Shown here piece after piece: positions 16,277-24,466 of a stretch of 64,000 nucleotides of DNA. Where the stretch lies: contig JAJDTB010000027.1 of NCBI GenBank assembly GCA_022827345.1, forward strand, positions 186,001-250,000, written 5' to 3'. Under the pieces are notes generated by a model, which saw only the letters and a list, made by a program, of their open reading frames with translations, had not been told where the DNA came from and ran no database searches. The DNA comes from Gemmatimonadota bacterium. GTDB lineage: Bacteria; Gemmatimonadota; Gemmatimonadetes; Longimicrobiales; Gaopeijiaceae. Each line of letters opens with the position of its first letter. Positions within the stretch are counted from its first letter, which is position 1. Made by a program: the position numbers and the translations under genes.

Positions 16277-16292
16277 ACTCGCGCATTGTCAA
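16264..16292 (-). promoter_or_regulatory. Sigma-70-type promoter of the sigma factor gene
   Basis: On the minus strand, TTGACA (16292-16287), a 17-base spacer, then TACCGT (16269-16264). The -35 is a perfect consensus. The start codon lies about 73 bases downstream. Confidence 0.55.
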
Positions 16293-16351
16293 CAACTTTT
16301 TGCGCCGTCTTTCGCTCGAGGCCTTCAGGCTTCGGTATAGAGCGCCCTCGG

Positions 16352-17767
16352 TCATTCTCTACCCCGGGAACTACAGACGTTCCCGGTTCCCGTCAGGGTT
16401 GTCTCCACCGCCTCCCTCCTCTCCCTCGATCCCCTGGGCAAATCCTCGTTTCCGGCTCCGGCGGCACCGGATCCGCCTCCCTTCGGCCCCGCGGCCAGCC
16501 TCTCCAGCAACCACTCCGGATCGACCTCCCTGGGCTCGAAGGTGAAGAGCCGAAGCACCCTTGCAGTACGGTGAAGTTGCTCGGCAAGCTTCGGCAGATC
16601 GATCAGCCCGGGAATCCCCTTCTTCCCCAGGCGCACCGTGCGGCCGCCCCGATCGACCAGCAGGTCGAGCTGGAACATCGCCTTGGTCACCGGGAAGTCG
16701 AGGATCGCCTCGCCGGGCGCCAACCCCAGTTCGGCAGCGATTTCGTCTTCCCATCGCCGCTTCTCGGGCGTGTCGCCGCTGACCCACCCGGGCAGGATCC
16801 GCTCCTCGAGCTGCCACGCCGGGATCTCCGCGGCCCGCTTGGGGAGCCTGCGGTTCTTCAGCCCGGGCAGCCACCGGCGGGCCAGCCGCTCGGCCGCGGG
16901 TCCCGACGCGGTACGCGCTCCGCGCGCGAGCTCGTAGATCAGCTCCTCGTCGGTGGGGCCGATCAGGTCGAGCGGCGTCAGGATCCGCTCCTCGACCGCC
17001 GTCTCCACGATCCGCTTGTACATCCCGGTCGCGGCGCGCACTGCGTGGTGCCAGTACACGTTCCGGAACATCTGGTACTTGGAGAAGAGGAGCGACTCGA
17101 GCGAGCTGAGCGCCTTGGCGCGCACCCCGACCTCCCAGCTGCCCGTGACCGGATCCTGCAGGACGGCCAGTCCCTCCAGCAGCCGCTCCACATCCACTTC
17201 GCCGTACGGGACTCCGCAGAAGCGCGCGTCCCGCCGGAGGTATTCCATCTTGTCCAGGTCGAGGCTGCCGCTCACCAGCCCTCGGAGCACGCTGTCGCCC
17301 GCGCCCCGGATGATCCGGGCGATCTCGTCCGGCGCGTCCTTGCCCAGCGGCGCCAGCGCCGCCTTCAACTCCGGCGATTCGAAGAAGAGCGCGCTCATCT
17401 GCTCGTGGTCGCCCGCGATCCGGTCCGGCTCCAGCTCCTCGAGGGCGTGCGAGAAGGCGTAGTGGCCGATGTCGTGCAGCAGCGCCGCGTATGGGATCAG
17501 GCGCGCACCCTCCCACACCTCGGGCGGCAGCGCCGGACCCGACCTGAGGGTGCGAATCGCCCTGACGGCGAGGTGGTAGACGCCGATCGCGTGATCGAAA
17601 CGCGTGTGGGTTGCGCCGGGGTAGACGAGGTGGGCCAGACCGAGCTGGCGAATGTAGCGCAACCGCTGAAAGGCGGCCGTATCGATGATCGCGGCGGCAA
17701 CGGTGTCCACCCGGATGGTGTTCCAAACCGGATCGCGAATCACGATGGATCGACCATGGCTGACCAT
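16352..17767 (-). CDS. HD-domain phosphohydrolase, dGTPase/SAMHD1-like
   Basis: 471 residues. The N-terminal half has the HD superfamily metal site: HTRFDHAIGVYHLA (first His), LLHDIGHYAFSHALE (HD pair) and a later Asp in SLDLDKMEYLRRD, with the D-x-EYLxRD block that marks dGTPase/SAMHD1 relatives (YpgQ/YwfO-like 'HD domain-containing protein'). YQMFRNVYWHHAVRAA is also typical. The C-terminus is Gly/Arg-rich and unstructured. Substrate is likely a nucleoside triphosphate, but family members vary. The ATG at 17767 is chosen; the longer frame is antisense to the UvrC-like gene. It is divergent from that nuclease gene with a 141-base gap. Confidence 0.85.
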   Translation of the reverse strand: MVSHGRSIVIRDPVWNTIRVDTVAAAIIDTAAFQRLRYIRQLGLAHLVYPGATHTRFDHAIGVYHLAVRAIRTLRSGPALPPEVWEGARLIPYAALLHDIGHYAFSHALEELEPDRIAGDHEQMSALFFESPELKAALAPLGKDAPDEIARIIRGAGDSVLRGLVSGSLDLDKMEYLRRDARFCGVPYGEVDVERLLEGLAVLQDPVTGSWEVGVRAKALSSLESLLFSKYQMFRNVYWHHAVRAATGMYKRIVETAVEERILTPLDLIGPTDEELIYELARGARTASGPAAERLARRWLPGLKNRRLPKRAAEIPAWQLEERILPGWVSGDTPEKRRWEDEIAAELGLAPGEAILDFPVTKAMFQLDLLVDRGGRTVRLGKKGIPGLIDLPKLAEQLHRTARVLRLFTFEPREVDPEWLLERLAAGPKGGGSGAAGAGNEDLPRGSRERREAVETTLTGTGNVCSSRGRE

Positions 17768-17908
17768 GGAGGGCCACAATAGCTCCCGTGCCGGGGCCTC
17801 GCAATAGTCGGTTGGGACTGAATTGGCGGGGCTGCGTGGCGGGTGATGACCGCCGGCCGCCGCCGGTCTCGTTGACGAATACCGAACAAATGGCGAAGTT
17901 GCGTCGCC

Positions 17909-19000
17909 ATGAACGCCGCATCGCTCAGGGACGAGGTCCGGGCCGCCGCCGAAGACCGGCCGGGGGTCTACCGCTGGCTTTCCGCCGACGGCAGGATCCT
18001 GTATGTGGGGAAGTCGGTGCGCCTCCGCTCGCGCCTCCTCTCCTACTTCCGCGAGCAGGAGGGCAAGACGGCCCGCCTGGTGGCCGAAGCCGCGTCGGTC
18101 CGGTGGGACTACATCCCGAACGAATTCGCCGCCCTCTTCCGCGAGATGCACCTGATCCGGGCCTGGCAGCCCGAGTACAACGTCCAGCACAAGCGGAACC
18201 GCCGCTACGGCTTCATCAAGATCACCCGCGAGCCCGCCCCCCGCCTCGTCCCGGCCACCCGCGCCGCCAACGACGGGGCGAGGTACTACGGACCCTTCGG
18301 GCAGACGATCTGGCTGGGCCACGCCGTGCACGAACTGTCGCTCGCGACCGGCCTGCGCGACTGCCGGGCCGACACCCCCATCCACTTCGGCGACCAGATC
18401 GAGATCTTCGGCGGCGGCCGCACCCCCCGCTGCATCCGCGCCGAAACGGGCACCTGTCCCGCGCCCTGCGCCGGCCGCTGCACCGCCTCGGAGTACAACG
18501 CCCGTCTCACCGAGGCCCGGGCATTCCTCGAGACCCGCAGCCGCGCCCCGCTCGAAAGGCTCGGCGACCAGGTGAGGAGCGCGACCGGGCGCCTCGATTT
18601 CGAGTACGCCGCCCGCCTCCACGACCGCATGGAGACGCTGGAGAAGCTGTGGGACCACCTCTCCGGATTCCGCGGCCGGATCGAGAACTTCAATCTGGTC
18701 TACCCGGTGAGCGGATTCGGGGGCGACGACCGCCTGTACCTGATCCGCCGGGGCCGCATGTGGGGCGAGATGCCGTGGCCGAAGAGCGACGCGGCCCGCC
18801 GCCGCGCCAACGAGACCGTGAAGGAGGTCTTCCAGCCCACCCTGGCCGATCGGGACGCCAGCCTGGAGGCCGACGCGGCCGCCGAGGTGCTGCTGACGGT
18901 CGGGTGGTTCAACAAGCGGCCCGACGAGCGCCGCCGGGCGCTGGCGCCGGAGAAGTGGCTGTTCAGCCGCGCCCCGGCACCATCACGAACCCGGCCGTAG
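17909..19000 (+). CDS. Short UvrC-like GIY-YIG nuclease (Cho-like)
   Basis: 363 residues. N-terminal GIY-YIG domain (GVYRWLSADGRILYVGKS, Arg in RLRSRLLSYF, Glu in NEFAALFREMHLI), matching the 3'-incision half of UvrC. A cysteine cluster follows (ETGTCPAPCAGRC, as in UvrC), then a UvrB-contact-like helix pair (RSATGRLDFEYAARLHDRMETL). The RNase H-like 5'-incision domain and the HhH tail of full-length UvrC are missing, so it resembles E. coli Cho (YdjQ) in architecture. It may make only the 3' cut in nucleotide excision repair or act outside it. Its last 38 bases overlap the convergent VapC gene. Confidence 0.82.
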   Translation: MNAASLRDEVRAAAEDRPGVYRWLSADGRILYVGKSVRLRSRLLSYFREQEGKTARLVAEAASVRWDYIPNEFAALFREMHLIRAWQPEYNVQHKRNRRYGFIKITREPAPRLVPATRAANDGARYYGPFGQTIWLGHAVHELSLATGLRDCRADTPIHFGDQIEIFGGGRTPRCIRAETGTCPAPCAGRCTASEYNARLTEARAFLETRSRAPLERLGDQVRSATGRLDFEYAARLHDRMETLEKLWDHLSGFRGRIENFNLVYPVSGFGGDDRLYLIRRGRMWGEMPWPKSDAARRRANETVKEVFQPTLADRDASLEADAAAEVLLTVGWFNKRPDERRRALAPEKWLFSRAPAPSRTRP

Positions 19001-19379
19001 CGAAGTGTCGGTCAAGGGTGAGAGCATCACGGATTCCCAGCTCGTCCATCACGGCAAAGCTGACCGCGTCGGCAAAAGTGAAGGATTGGTCGACGAAGGC
19101 GTTCAACCAACGTGAGACAGCCGTCTCGACGCGTTGGGGCGTCGCGTACTCGATCTGGTTCGGAGCCTGCCGAATCGCTTCCAGGAAGGCCATTGCGGCC
19201 CGCCGTCCGGCTCTCCTCAGGAGGAGCACGTGCGTCTCGGCCACCACAAGATCGGTGGTGACGATCCGGGCTCCCTCGACAATGCGCGCCCTCAACTCGT
19301 CAGCAACGGATTCGTGGTCGGGGTGCCCGGCGTCCGCGAGAGGATACCAGGCGCTGGTGTCGACGAAGAGGTGCGTCAC
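18963..19379 (-). CDS. PIN-domain ribonuclease toxin (VapC family), module 1
   Basis: 138 residues from a GTG that overlaps the antitoxin stop (GTGA). PIN acidic residues are visible: FVDTSAWYPL (first Asp), VAETHVLLL (Glu), FTFADAVSFAVM (Asp) and a final Asp in ALTLDRHF. Such toxins cleave specific tRNA or rRNA sites when freed from antitoxin. The upstream ribbon-helix-helix gene is its antitoxin. A longer ATG frame to 19424 would overlap the antitoxin by 49 bases and is less likely. The 3' end overlaps the UvrC-like gene on the other strand. Confidence 0.88.
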   Translation of the reverse strand: MTHLFVDTSAWYPLADAGHPDHESVADELRARIVEGARIVTTDLVVAETHVLLLRRAGRRAAMAFLEAIRQAPNQIEYATPQRVETAVSRWLNAFVDQSFTFADAVSFAVMDELGIRDALTLDRHFATAGFVMVPGRG

Positions 19380-19699
19380 TCGGAGTCGTGCGGCTGGCTC
19401 GAGGGACGCCGGCGCTTCGACCATGAAGCGAGTTCGTCGGCTGCCAGGTAGTCGTCGTGGTTGCGGGCGACATCGGAGCCATCCGGCGTGGATGCCGGTC
19501 CCGCGGCAACGATTCCCACGATTCCCAGCGCGGGATGCTGATCGGGGTCGGTAAGCTGGCGTTCGAGAGCCTCAAGGCCTTGGCGCACGACGTCCGACTT
19601 GCTCGCGCCCAGGGTGGCGGTCAGGCGCTCCAGCCGATTCCTCTCCGCCGGACGCAGGTAAACCTGGATCTTGGTACCGGTATCATGATGTCGAATCAT
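19376..19699 (-). CDS. Ribbon-helix-helix antitoxin, module 1
   Basis: 107 residues. The N-terminus TKIQVYLRPAERNRLERL followed by LGASKSDVVRQGLEAL is the beta-helix-helix DNA-binding fold of CopG/MetJ-type antitoxins. The C-terminal half is long and loose, as expected for the toxin-wrapping part. The start codon lies inside a perfect inverted repeat (19679-19712), a probable autoregulatory operator. The VapC start overlaps its stop. Confidence 0.85.
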   Translation of the reverse strand: MIRHHDTGTKIQVYLRPAERNRLERLTATLGASKSDVVRQGLEALERQLTDPDQHPALGIVGIVAAGPASTPDGSDVARNHDDYLAADELASWSKRRRPSSQPHDSE

Positions 19700-19712
19700 G
19701 AATCATGATACC
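19679..19712. promoter_or_regulatory. Perfect 11-bp inverted repeat at the antitoxin start, probable operator
   Basis: GGTATCATGAT, 12 bases, ATCATGATACC. An extra ATCATGA lies in the spacer. It overlaps the antitoxin ATG (19699) and sits between this module and the YdeI-like gene upstream, as expected for conditional autoregulation by a ribbon-helix-helix antitoxin. Confidence 0.6.
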
Positions 19713-19735
19713 ATGTATGTCGCCTCTCTTCAACG

Positions 19736-20356
19736 CTACTTCTTCTTCGCCCAGCGCAGCGGCGGGATCACGTCGCCCCTGGCACATGACTCGATCAGGA
19801 TGCCGAGTCGGCGCAGCCGCGTGTCCTCGCGCTTCGCGCTGACGACCCACCACGTCACCTGCTTGCGATACGACGGCCGCGCCGCCCGGAAGTACAGCCA
19901 CGCATCGGCGTCCGCCCTGATCCTGGCCTCGTATTCGGGCGGCAGCGCCACGGTCCCGGCCTGCTCGTACGACGCCTGCCCCTCCTTGCGGCGGTCGCGC
20001 CTCTCGTACGCGGCCAATCCCGCCTCGGTCACGAGTCCGGCCGCGATCAGCTCCTTCATGCGGCTCAGGTTTCTGGCGCTCCAGTGGCTGCGCTTGCGGC
20101 GGGGCGTGAAGCGCAGCATGTACCGCTTGTCGTCGACCGACCGCTTCAGCCCGTCGATCCAGCCGTAGCAGAGCGCGGTATCCACGGACTCGGGCCAGGT
20201 CACGCTGGGGAGCCCTGTGCCCTTCTTGTAGTAGCCCACCCAGAGCTCCTGGCGCTTGTCGTGCATCTTCTCGAACCACGCCCGCATCTGTCCGGCGGTG
20301 GGGAAGAAGCGCGGGTCGTCGGCCGTGCCCCGGCCATGCGGCCTGGAGCTACTCAC
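19736..20356 (-). CDS. YdeI/OmpD-associated family protein
   Basis: 206 residues. It contains the YdeI-family blocks RAWFEKMHDKRQELWVGYYKK, VDTALCYGWIDGLKRSVDD, RFTPRRKRSHWSARN and a C-terminal helix repeat. Members are widespread cytosolic proteins; some are linked to antimicrobial peptide tolerance, but the biochemical role is not settled. Its start overlaps the stop of the DUF1295 gene by eight bases, so both are probably cotranscribed. It ends with a basic KKK. Confidence 0.82.
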   Translation of the reverse strand: MSSSRPHGRGTADDPRFFPTAGQMRAWFEKMHDKRQELWVGYYKKGTGLPSVTWPESVDTALCYGWIDGLKRSVDDKRYMLRFTPRRKRSHWSARNLSRMKELIAAGLVTEAGLAAYERRDRRKEGQASYEQAGTVALPPEYEARIRADADAWLYFRAARPSYRKQVTWWVVSAKREDTRLRRLGILIESCARGDVIPPLRWAKKK

Positions 20357-21218
20357 CGGGCACCGGCATGCTATCGGATTTGCGCATTTTCGGAAGCGGG
20401 ATCAGTGCGGGAACGGTGGATTGATGGTCCCGGTAACCCGGATACCTGACGGCTGTGATCTCCTCGGTCATGCGCACGGATGAAATGAACTGAAGCGTCA
20501 GCCCGAGGGGGCCCAGAATCGTCCAATGCAGCCATTCGCCGGACGCCGAAACCGCGAAGAGGTAGAATGCCCACCACAGGGCGATCTCGCAGAAGTAGTT
20601 CGGACGCCGGCAATAGCGATAGAGTCCGGTGGTGATGAACGGGGGATCGACCTCCTCGCCGGCCGCAATCCTCCGCTTCTTGTCCTGCTGAAACCTCCAC
20701 ATCTGCCCGTCGGCGACGGTCTCCCCGACCACGAACAACAGGAACAGACCGGCAGCCAGGTAGTCGACCCAGCCCAGGGGCGCATCCCGAAACTGCCATG
20801 CCCTGTGCACGGGGGAAGTGAACAGCCAGATCAGGAGCATCTGCCCCGGGTGGATGAAGGTGATGCTGAGGACCTGGAAGCCCGCCGGACCCAGCCGCTC
20901 GCGGACGTGCCCCCAGCGATAGTCCTCGCCGCCCCTCCGGTAGCCGCCCTTGCGGGCGAAGTTGAAGGTCAGGCGGGCACCCCAAAGGACGACGAGCACC
21001 GTCATAAGGGCCACGCGCGCGTCCTGGAAGCCGATCGCGAATGCGACGATCAGGCAGTAGATGGGTGGACACAAGGACCAGAGCCGATCGATCCACGCGA
21101 CCTCGCCGGTGAACAGAGACACGACCCAGGCCACCAGCGCGAGCGCCAGGCATACCTCGAGCGCGGTCCCGAAGGGCGTCTGCGACAGGGCATTGTTGAG
21201 TGAATCGAGTCCGAACAT
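20349..21218 (-). CDS. DUF1295 membrane protein (steroid 5-alpha-reductase/ICMT-like fold)
   Basis: 289 residues with six or seven hydrophobic segments. DUF1295 features are visible: SLFTGEVAWIDRLWSLCPP near the N-terminus, WGARLTFNFARKGGY, then the C-terminal cofactor-site block TTGLYRYCRRPNYFCEIALW and ITAVRYPGYRDHQSTVPALI. The RxPNYxxE and YPGYxxYxxxV-like motifs are shared with steroid reductases and isoprenylcysteine methyltransferases; substrate is unknown. It overlaps the YdeI-like gene. It is divergent from the cupin lipoprotein gene. Confidence 0.85.
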   Translation of the reverse strand: MFGLDSLNNALSQTPFGTALEVCLALALVAWVVSLFTGEVAWIDRLWSLCPPIYCLIVAFAIGFQDARVALMTVLVVLWGARLTFNFARKGGYRRGGEDYRWGHVRERLGPAGFQVLSITFIHPGQMLLIWLFTSPVHRAWQFRDAPLGWVDYLAAGLFLLFVVGETVADGQMWRFQQDKKRRIAAGEEVDPPFITTGLYRYCRRPNYFCEIALWWAFYLFAVSASGEWLHWTILGPLGLTLQFISSVRMTEEITAVRYPGYRDHQSTVPALIPLPKMRKSDSMPVPGE

Positions 21219-21382
21219 CTCCTGGATCCCTGTGAGGTCGTCCCGGCCGGACCCTGCGCAGCACCGCGCCCTCGTGCCGGCGGGACCGGCCTGAAGCTAG
21301 CGAGGGATGGCAGGCCCGACGATCTTGGCGCAGTTTCCAGCTGTCGAAGTCCCGCATGAAGGCTACATCTACGGAGTGCCCC

Positions 21383-21802
21383 ATGAGAATCGCCCAGTCG
21401 CTCGCGCCCCTTCTTGCCTTCGTCCTCTCCTCCTGTGGCCAGCCCGGCGGACAGGGGGCCGACGAGCCCGCCGAGATGCAGACCGGCGCAGCCGAGGAGC
21501 CTGCGCCCACCACCGGCCGCACCCCGCAATTCGAGAACGAGCACGTCACCGTGTGGAAGAGCGTCATCGTCCCCAACCAGCCGCTCGAGATGCATCGCCA
21601 CGACAACCCCCGCGCCATCATCGCGCTCAAGGGCGGCACGCTGACGGTCGTGAACGACGCCGGCGAGCGCCACGACATGACCTGGGAGACGGGCAGCGCC
21701 TACTGGCTCGAGGCGGACCCGCCGGGTGAACTGCACGGCGACGTCAACGAGGGGCCGGAGCCCGTCGAGGTGATCGTGGTGCAGTTGAAGGGGGTGAGCT
21801 AG
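21383..21802 (+). CDS. Cupin-domain lipoprotein
   Basis: 139 residues. The signal peptide MRIAQSLAPLLAFVLSSC ends in a lipobox, so the mature protein begins at Cys18 and is lipid-anchored. A low-complexity linker is followed by a single cupin barrel (about 50-135) with HRHDNPRAIIALKGG (metal-ligand histidines) and GELHGDV in the second motif. Such small exported cupins bind metal, but no reaction can be named. ATG at 21383 is preferred over the one at 21356 because it gives the signal peptide and has GGAG five bases upstream. It precedes an NHL-repeat lipoprotein gene by 60 bases on the same strand. Confidence 0.75.
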   Translation: MRIAQSLAPLLAFVLSSCGQPGGQGADEPAEMQTGAAEEPAPTTGRTPQFENEHVTVWKSVIVPNQPLEMHRHDNPRAIIALKGGTLTVVNDAGERHDMTWETGSAYWLEADPPGELHGDVNEGPEPVEVIVVQLKGVS

Positions 21803-21862
21803 ACTGGACGCGAGCGGCGGGGTTCGACACCCGCAACTCCGAACTCACAAGGAGGGACGGCC

Positions 21863-23068
21863 ATGGACGTGAAGCGACGACACCTCATCGGCGGTGCGAT
21901 CGCCGGCCTTGCCATCGCGCTCGCGTGCGGCGGGGAAGCGATCGACGAAGCAGCCTCCACCGGAGCGGGGGACGGCGCGGTGGCACCCAGATTCGAGGTG
22001 GATCCGTTCTGGCCGAAGCCGCTGCCCGAGCATTGGCTGCTCGGCTCCACGATCGGGGTGGGCGTGGACTCCCGGGACCACGTCTTCATCATCCACCGAC
22101 GCGCCTCGATCGACCCGGGCACGGAGTTGGGAGCGGAGGCCGATCCGCCGAGGGCCGAATGCTGCCGCGCCGCGCCCGAAGTCCTCGAATTCGATCCCGA
22201 GGGCAACCTGGTCAACGCATGGGGCGGCCCCTCCGACGAGTACGTGTGGCCCGCCTCGAACCACGGAATCACCGTCGACCACATGGACAACCTGTGGATC
22301 GGCGGGAATGGCGCTACCGACTCGCACATCCTCAAGTTCTCGCGCGACGGCCGGTTTCTGGCATCCTACGGGCAGCCGGAGGTGGGCGCGGAACCCGACA
22401 GCCACAGCGAGACGCGCTTCAATCGGGTCGCCAAGGTGGCAATCCACGCCGCAACCAACGAGGCATACGTCGCCGACGGCTACGGGGGGCGCCGCGTGGC
22501 GGTGCTCGACGCGTCGACCGGCGCGTTCAAGCGCTACTGGGGTGCCTACGGCAATGCCCCGGACGACACGCCCACCCCGCCGTACGATCCGGACGCGCCG
22601 CCGCTCCAACAGTTCCGCACGCCGGTCCACTGCGCCGAGCCCTCGCTGGACGGTCTGGTATACGTCTGCGACCGTCCCAACGACCGGATCCAGGTCTTCC
22701 AGACCGACGGGACCTTCGTGGATGAGGTGCTGATCGCACCGCGCACCCTGGGCGGCGGCTCGACCTGGGATCTCGCCTTCTCACGCGACCCCGGGCAGCG
22801 CTACATGTACGTCGCCGACGGCAGCAATCACCGGGTCTACGTCATGGACCGCGCGTCGCTCGAGGTCCTGACGACGTTCGGCGACGGAGGCCGGCAGGCA
22901 GGCCAGTTCATCGGCGTCCACAGCATCGCCACGGATTCGCACGGCAACGTCTACACGACCGAGACCTACGAGGGCAAACGCATCCAGAAGTTCGTGTACA
23001 TGGGCCTGGAGCCGGTGTACGCCGAGCACCAGGGGCCGCCGTGGCCGGGTGGGGGCGGGGGGCGGTGA
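21863..23068 (+). CDS. NHL/beta-propeller repeat lipoprotein (peptidyl-amidoglycolate lyase-like)
   Basis: 401 residues. The N-terminus RRHLIGGAIAGLAIALAC looks like an export signal ending in a lipobox. The rest is a six-bladed NHL propeller with repeats such as HGITVDHMDNLWIGG, VADGYGGRRVAVLD, VCDRPNDRIQVF and YVADGSNHRVYVMD. The N-terminal FEVDPFWPKPLPEHWLLG block is common in secreted NHL proteins of this type. The lyase name reflects fold similarity only. A strong SD (AGGAGG) precedes the ATG. It ends in a glycine-rich tail (GGGGGR). Confidence 0.8.
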   Translation: MDVKRRHLIGGAIAGLAIALACGGEAIDEAASTGAGDGAVAPRFEVDPFWPKPLPEHWLLGSTIGVGVDSRDHVFIIHRRASIDPGTELGAEADPPRAECCRAAPEVLEFDPEGNLVNAWGGPSDEYVWPASNHGITVDHMDNLWIGGNGATDSHILKFSRDGRFLASYGQPEVGAEPDSHSETRFNRVAKVAIHAATNEAYVADGYGGRRVAVLDASTGAFKRYWGAYGNAPDDTPTPPYDPDAPPLQQFRTPVHCAEPSLDGLVYVCDRPNDRIQVFQTDGTFVDEVLIAPRTLGGGSTWDLAFSRDPGQRYMYVADGSNHRVYVMDRASLEVLTTFGDGGRQAGQFIGVHSIATDSHGNVYTTETYEGKRIQKFVYMGLEPVYAEHQGPPWPGGGGGR

Positions 23069-23090
23069 GGGAGGATTCGGCGCCGGGTCA

Positions 23091-23483
23091 TCACTGATTG
23101 ACCACGCGGATCGGTCCCGGATACCGCCCGACTACCTCATCCATGGTCCACAGCGTGATCCCCTCCGCCTGCGCCTGCGCGATGAGGATACGGTCGAACG
23201 GGTCTTTGTGGATCTCGGGCAGCAGGTCCACGGTAACCGCATGAGTCCCGGTTACGGGCAACTCGGTATAGCCGTTTTCGAGCAGTCCGCGACGCAGCAG
23301 CCGCGGGTCCACCGAGAAATCGGTGCGTCCCAGCCCGCTCTTGATGGCGACTTCCCAGAGTGAGGCGGCACTGTACGTCGGTTCCGTCGCAGGGTCGGCC
23401 AGCAATTCGCGCACCTCAAGCGGCAACCGGTCGGGAAGGCCGGCAGCCCACAGCAGGAGATGCGTGTCGAGGAGAGCCGTCAC
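23091..23483 (-). CDS. PIN-domain toxin (VapC type), module 2
   Basis: 130 residues. MTALLDTHLLLWA (Asp), SLWEVAIKSGLGR (Glu), DPFDRILIAQAQAEG (Asp) and LWTMDEVV are typical of the PIN subgroup paired with Phd/YefM antitoxins. The start overlaps the antitoxin stop (ATGA). It converges with the NHL gene. Confidence 0.9.
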   Translation of the reverse strand: MTALLDTHLLLWAAGLPDRLPLEVRELLADPATEPTYSAASLWEVAIKSGLGRTDFSVDPRLLRRGLLENGYTELPVTGTHAVTVDLLPEIHKDPFDRILIAQAQAEGITLWTMDEVVGRYPGPIRVVNQ

Positions 23484-23725
23484 TCTCCGCCCTTGAAAGT
23501 CTTCAGGATTTCGTCGGCTCCCATGGAGTCGAAGTCGTCGGGCACGGAGATCCGGCCGCGCATGAACCCCGTTCGCTGCACCGCCCCCGGCCCGGGCGAC
23601 TCGACCGACACAACCTTCACCAGAGGCTTCCCTGAGCGCGCGATGATGAAGGGATCGCCAGCCACGGCCTCGCGGACCAGCCGGGAGAGGTGGGTCTTGG
23701 CTTCGTGCATGTTGTAGGTGCGCAA
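23480..23725 (-). CDS. Phd/YefM-type antitoxin, module 2
   Basis: 81 residues from a TTG. MRTYNMHEAKTHLSRLVREA is the classic Phd N-terminus, followed by GDPFIIARSGKPLVKV. The C-terminal tail (DDFDSMGADEILKTFKGGE) would bind the PIN toxin. The TTG is chosen because it restores the full family N-terminus; a GGAA lies upstream. An AT-rich TAATAT at 23743-23748 (minus strand) is a possible -10. Confidence 0.88.
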   Translation of the reverse strand: MRTYNMHEAKTHLSRLVREAVAGDPFIIARSGKPLVKVVSVESPGPGAVQRTGFMRGRISVPDDFDSMGADEILKTFKGGE

Positions 23726-23764
23726 GGGCGGTTCCCGCGTAGATATTAGTCTAGTCCAATGAAC

Positions 23765-24172
23765 TTAGTCATGCTCGCGTACTTGTGTCAAACGAGTCGG
23801 ACCTCCCACAGCCGCCAAGTGGTCGAAGTCCGAATCGGCGGACTCCAGATCCGCACCGTGGTGGAGAGCGCAGGCGGCAATCAGGACATCGGTTGCCGGC
23901 GCAGTCACTCCGCGGGCCCGAGCTTGCGTTGCCAGTTCGTACGCCTTCCTCCAAACCTCACCGTCGATTGCCAGCTCGGGGACGACGCGGGCGAATTCCC
24001 GTAACACGTGTCGTTCATGCGCTCCGCGGGCACCGTTCCAGAGTTCCAGCTGCACGATCGGGCACAAGCAGGCTTCCCCGCTTTCGAGCGCGGCCTCTAC
24101 GCGGGCGCGTACACGTGGATCGCCATCGGGCCGAAGGAAATGGATCCAGGACGAAGTATCGACGAGAAGCAA
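23765..24172 (-). CDS. PIN-domain toxin (VapC type), module 3
   Basis: 135 residues starting at a TTG with a GGAG seven or so bases upstream, inside the end of the antitoxin gene. LLVDTSSWIHFLRPDG (Asp), VQLELWNGARG (Glu) and TAPATDVLIAACALHHG (Asp) are the PIN acidic residues. The stop lies about 17 bases from the likely -10 of module 2, so the two modules are in tandem. Confidence 0.88.
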   Translation of the reverse strand: MLLVDTSSWIHFLRPDGDPRVRARVEAALESGEACLCPIVQLELWNGARGAHERHVLREFARVVPELAIDGEVWRKAYELATQARARGVTAPATDVLIAACALHHGADLESADSDFDHLAAVGGPTRLTQVREHD

Positions 24173-24176
24173 TGCC

Positions 24177-24380
24177 TCAACTCCGCCGACGGGCGGCCTG
24201 GACCTCCTCCGGCGTGACCAGATCCGGGCAGGTCCCGCCGAACCTGGTCAGTTCCGCCATGCGCATGCGCCGGTTGAAGTACATGATGGCGCCCACGATG
24301 GCCTCGCGCTTGGTCTTCGCGTTCGTGAACCGGATCGCATCCGCCAATTCCTGGTCGGGAATATCGACAGTGGTCTTCAT
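24177..24380 (-). CDS. VapB-type antitoxin (DUF2191-like), module 3
   Basis: 67 residues. MKTTVDIPDQELADAI followed by TKREAIVGAIMYFNRR is the short ribbon-helix-helix VapB pattern. The C-terminal tail ends in ARRRS. Toxin start follows after four bases. The upstream region is AT-rich and has TTGGCT and TAGCTA separated by 17 bases, a weak promoter candidate. Confidence 0.87.
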   Translation of the reverse strand: MKTTVDIPDQELADAIRFTNAKTKREAIVGAIMYFNRRMRMAELTRFGGTCPDLVTPEEVQAARRRS

Positions 24381-24466
24381 TATTCCAACTTAGCTATTGA
24401 AAGAATATCCGTCAGCCAAAAGGATAATCCACACGCGCTCCCGGGTCAAAACCTCCATCTGGAGGA

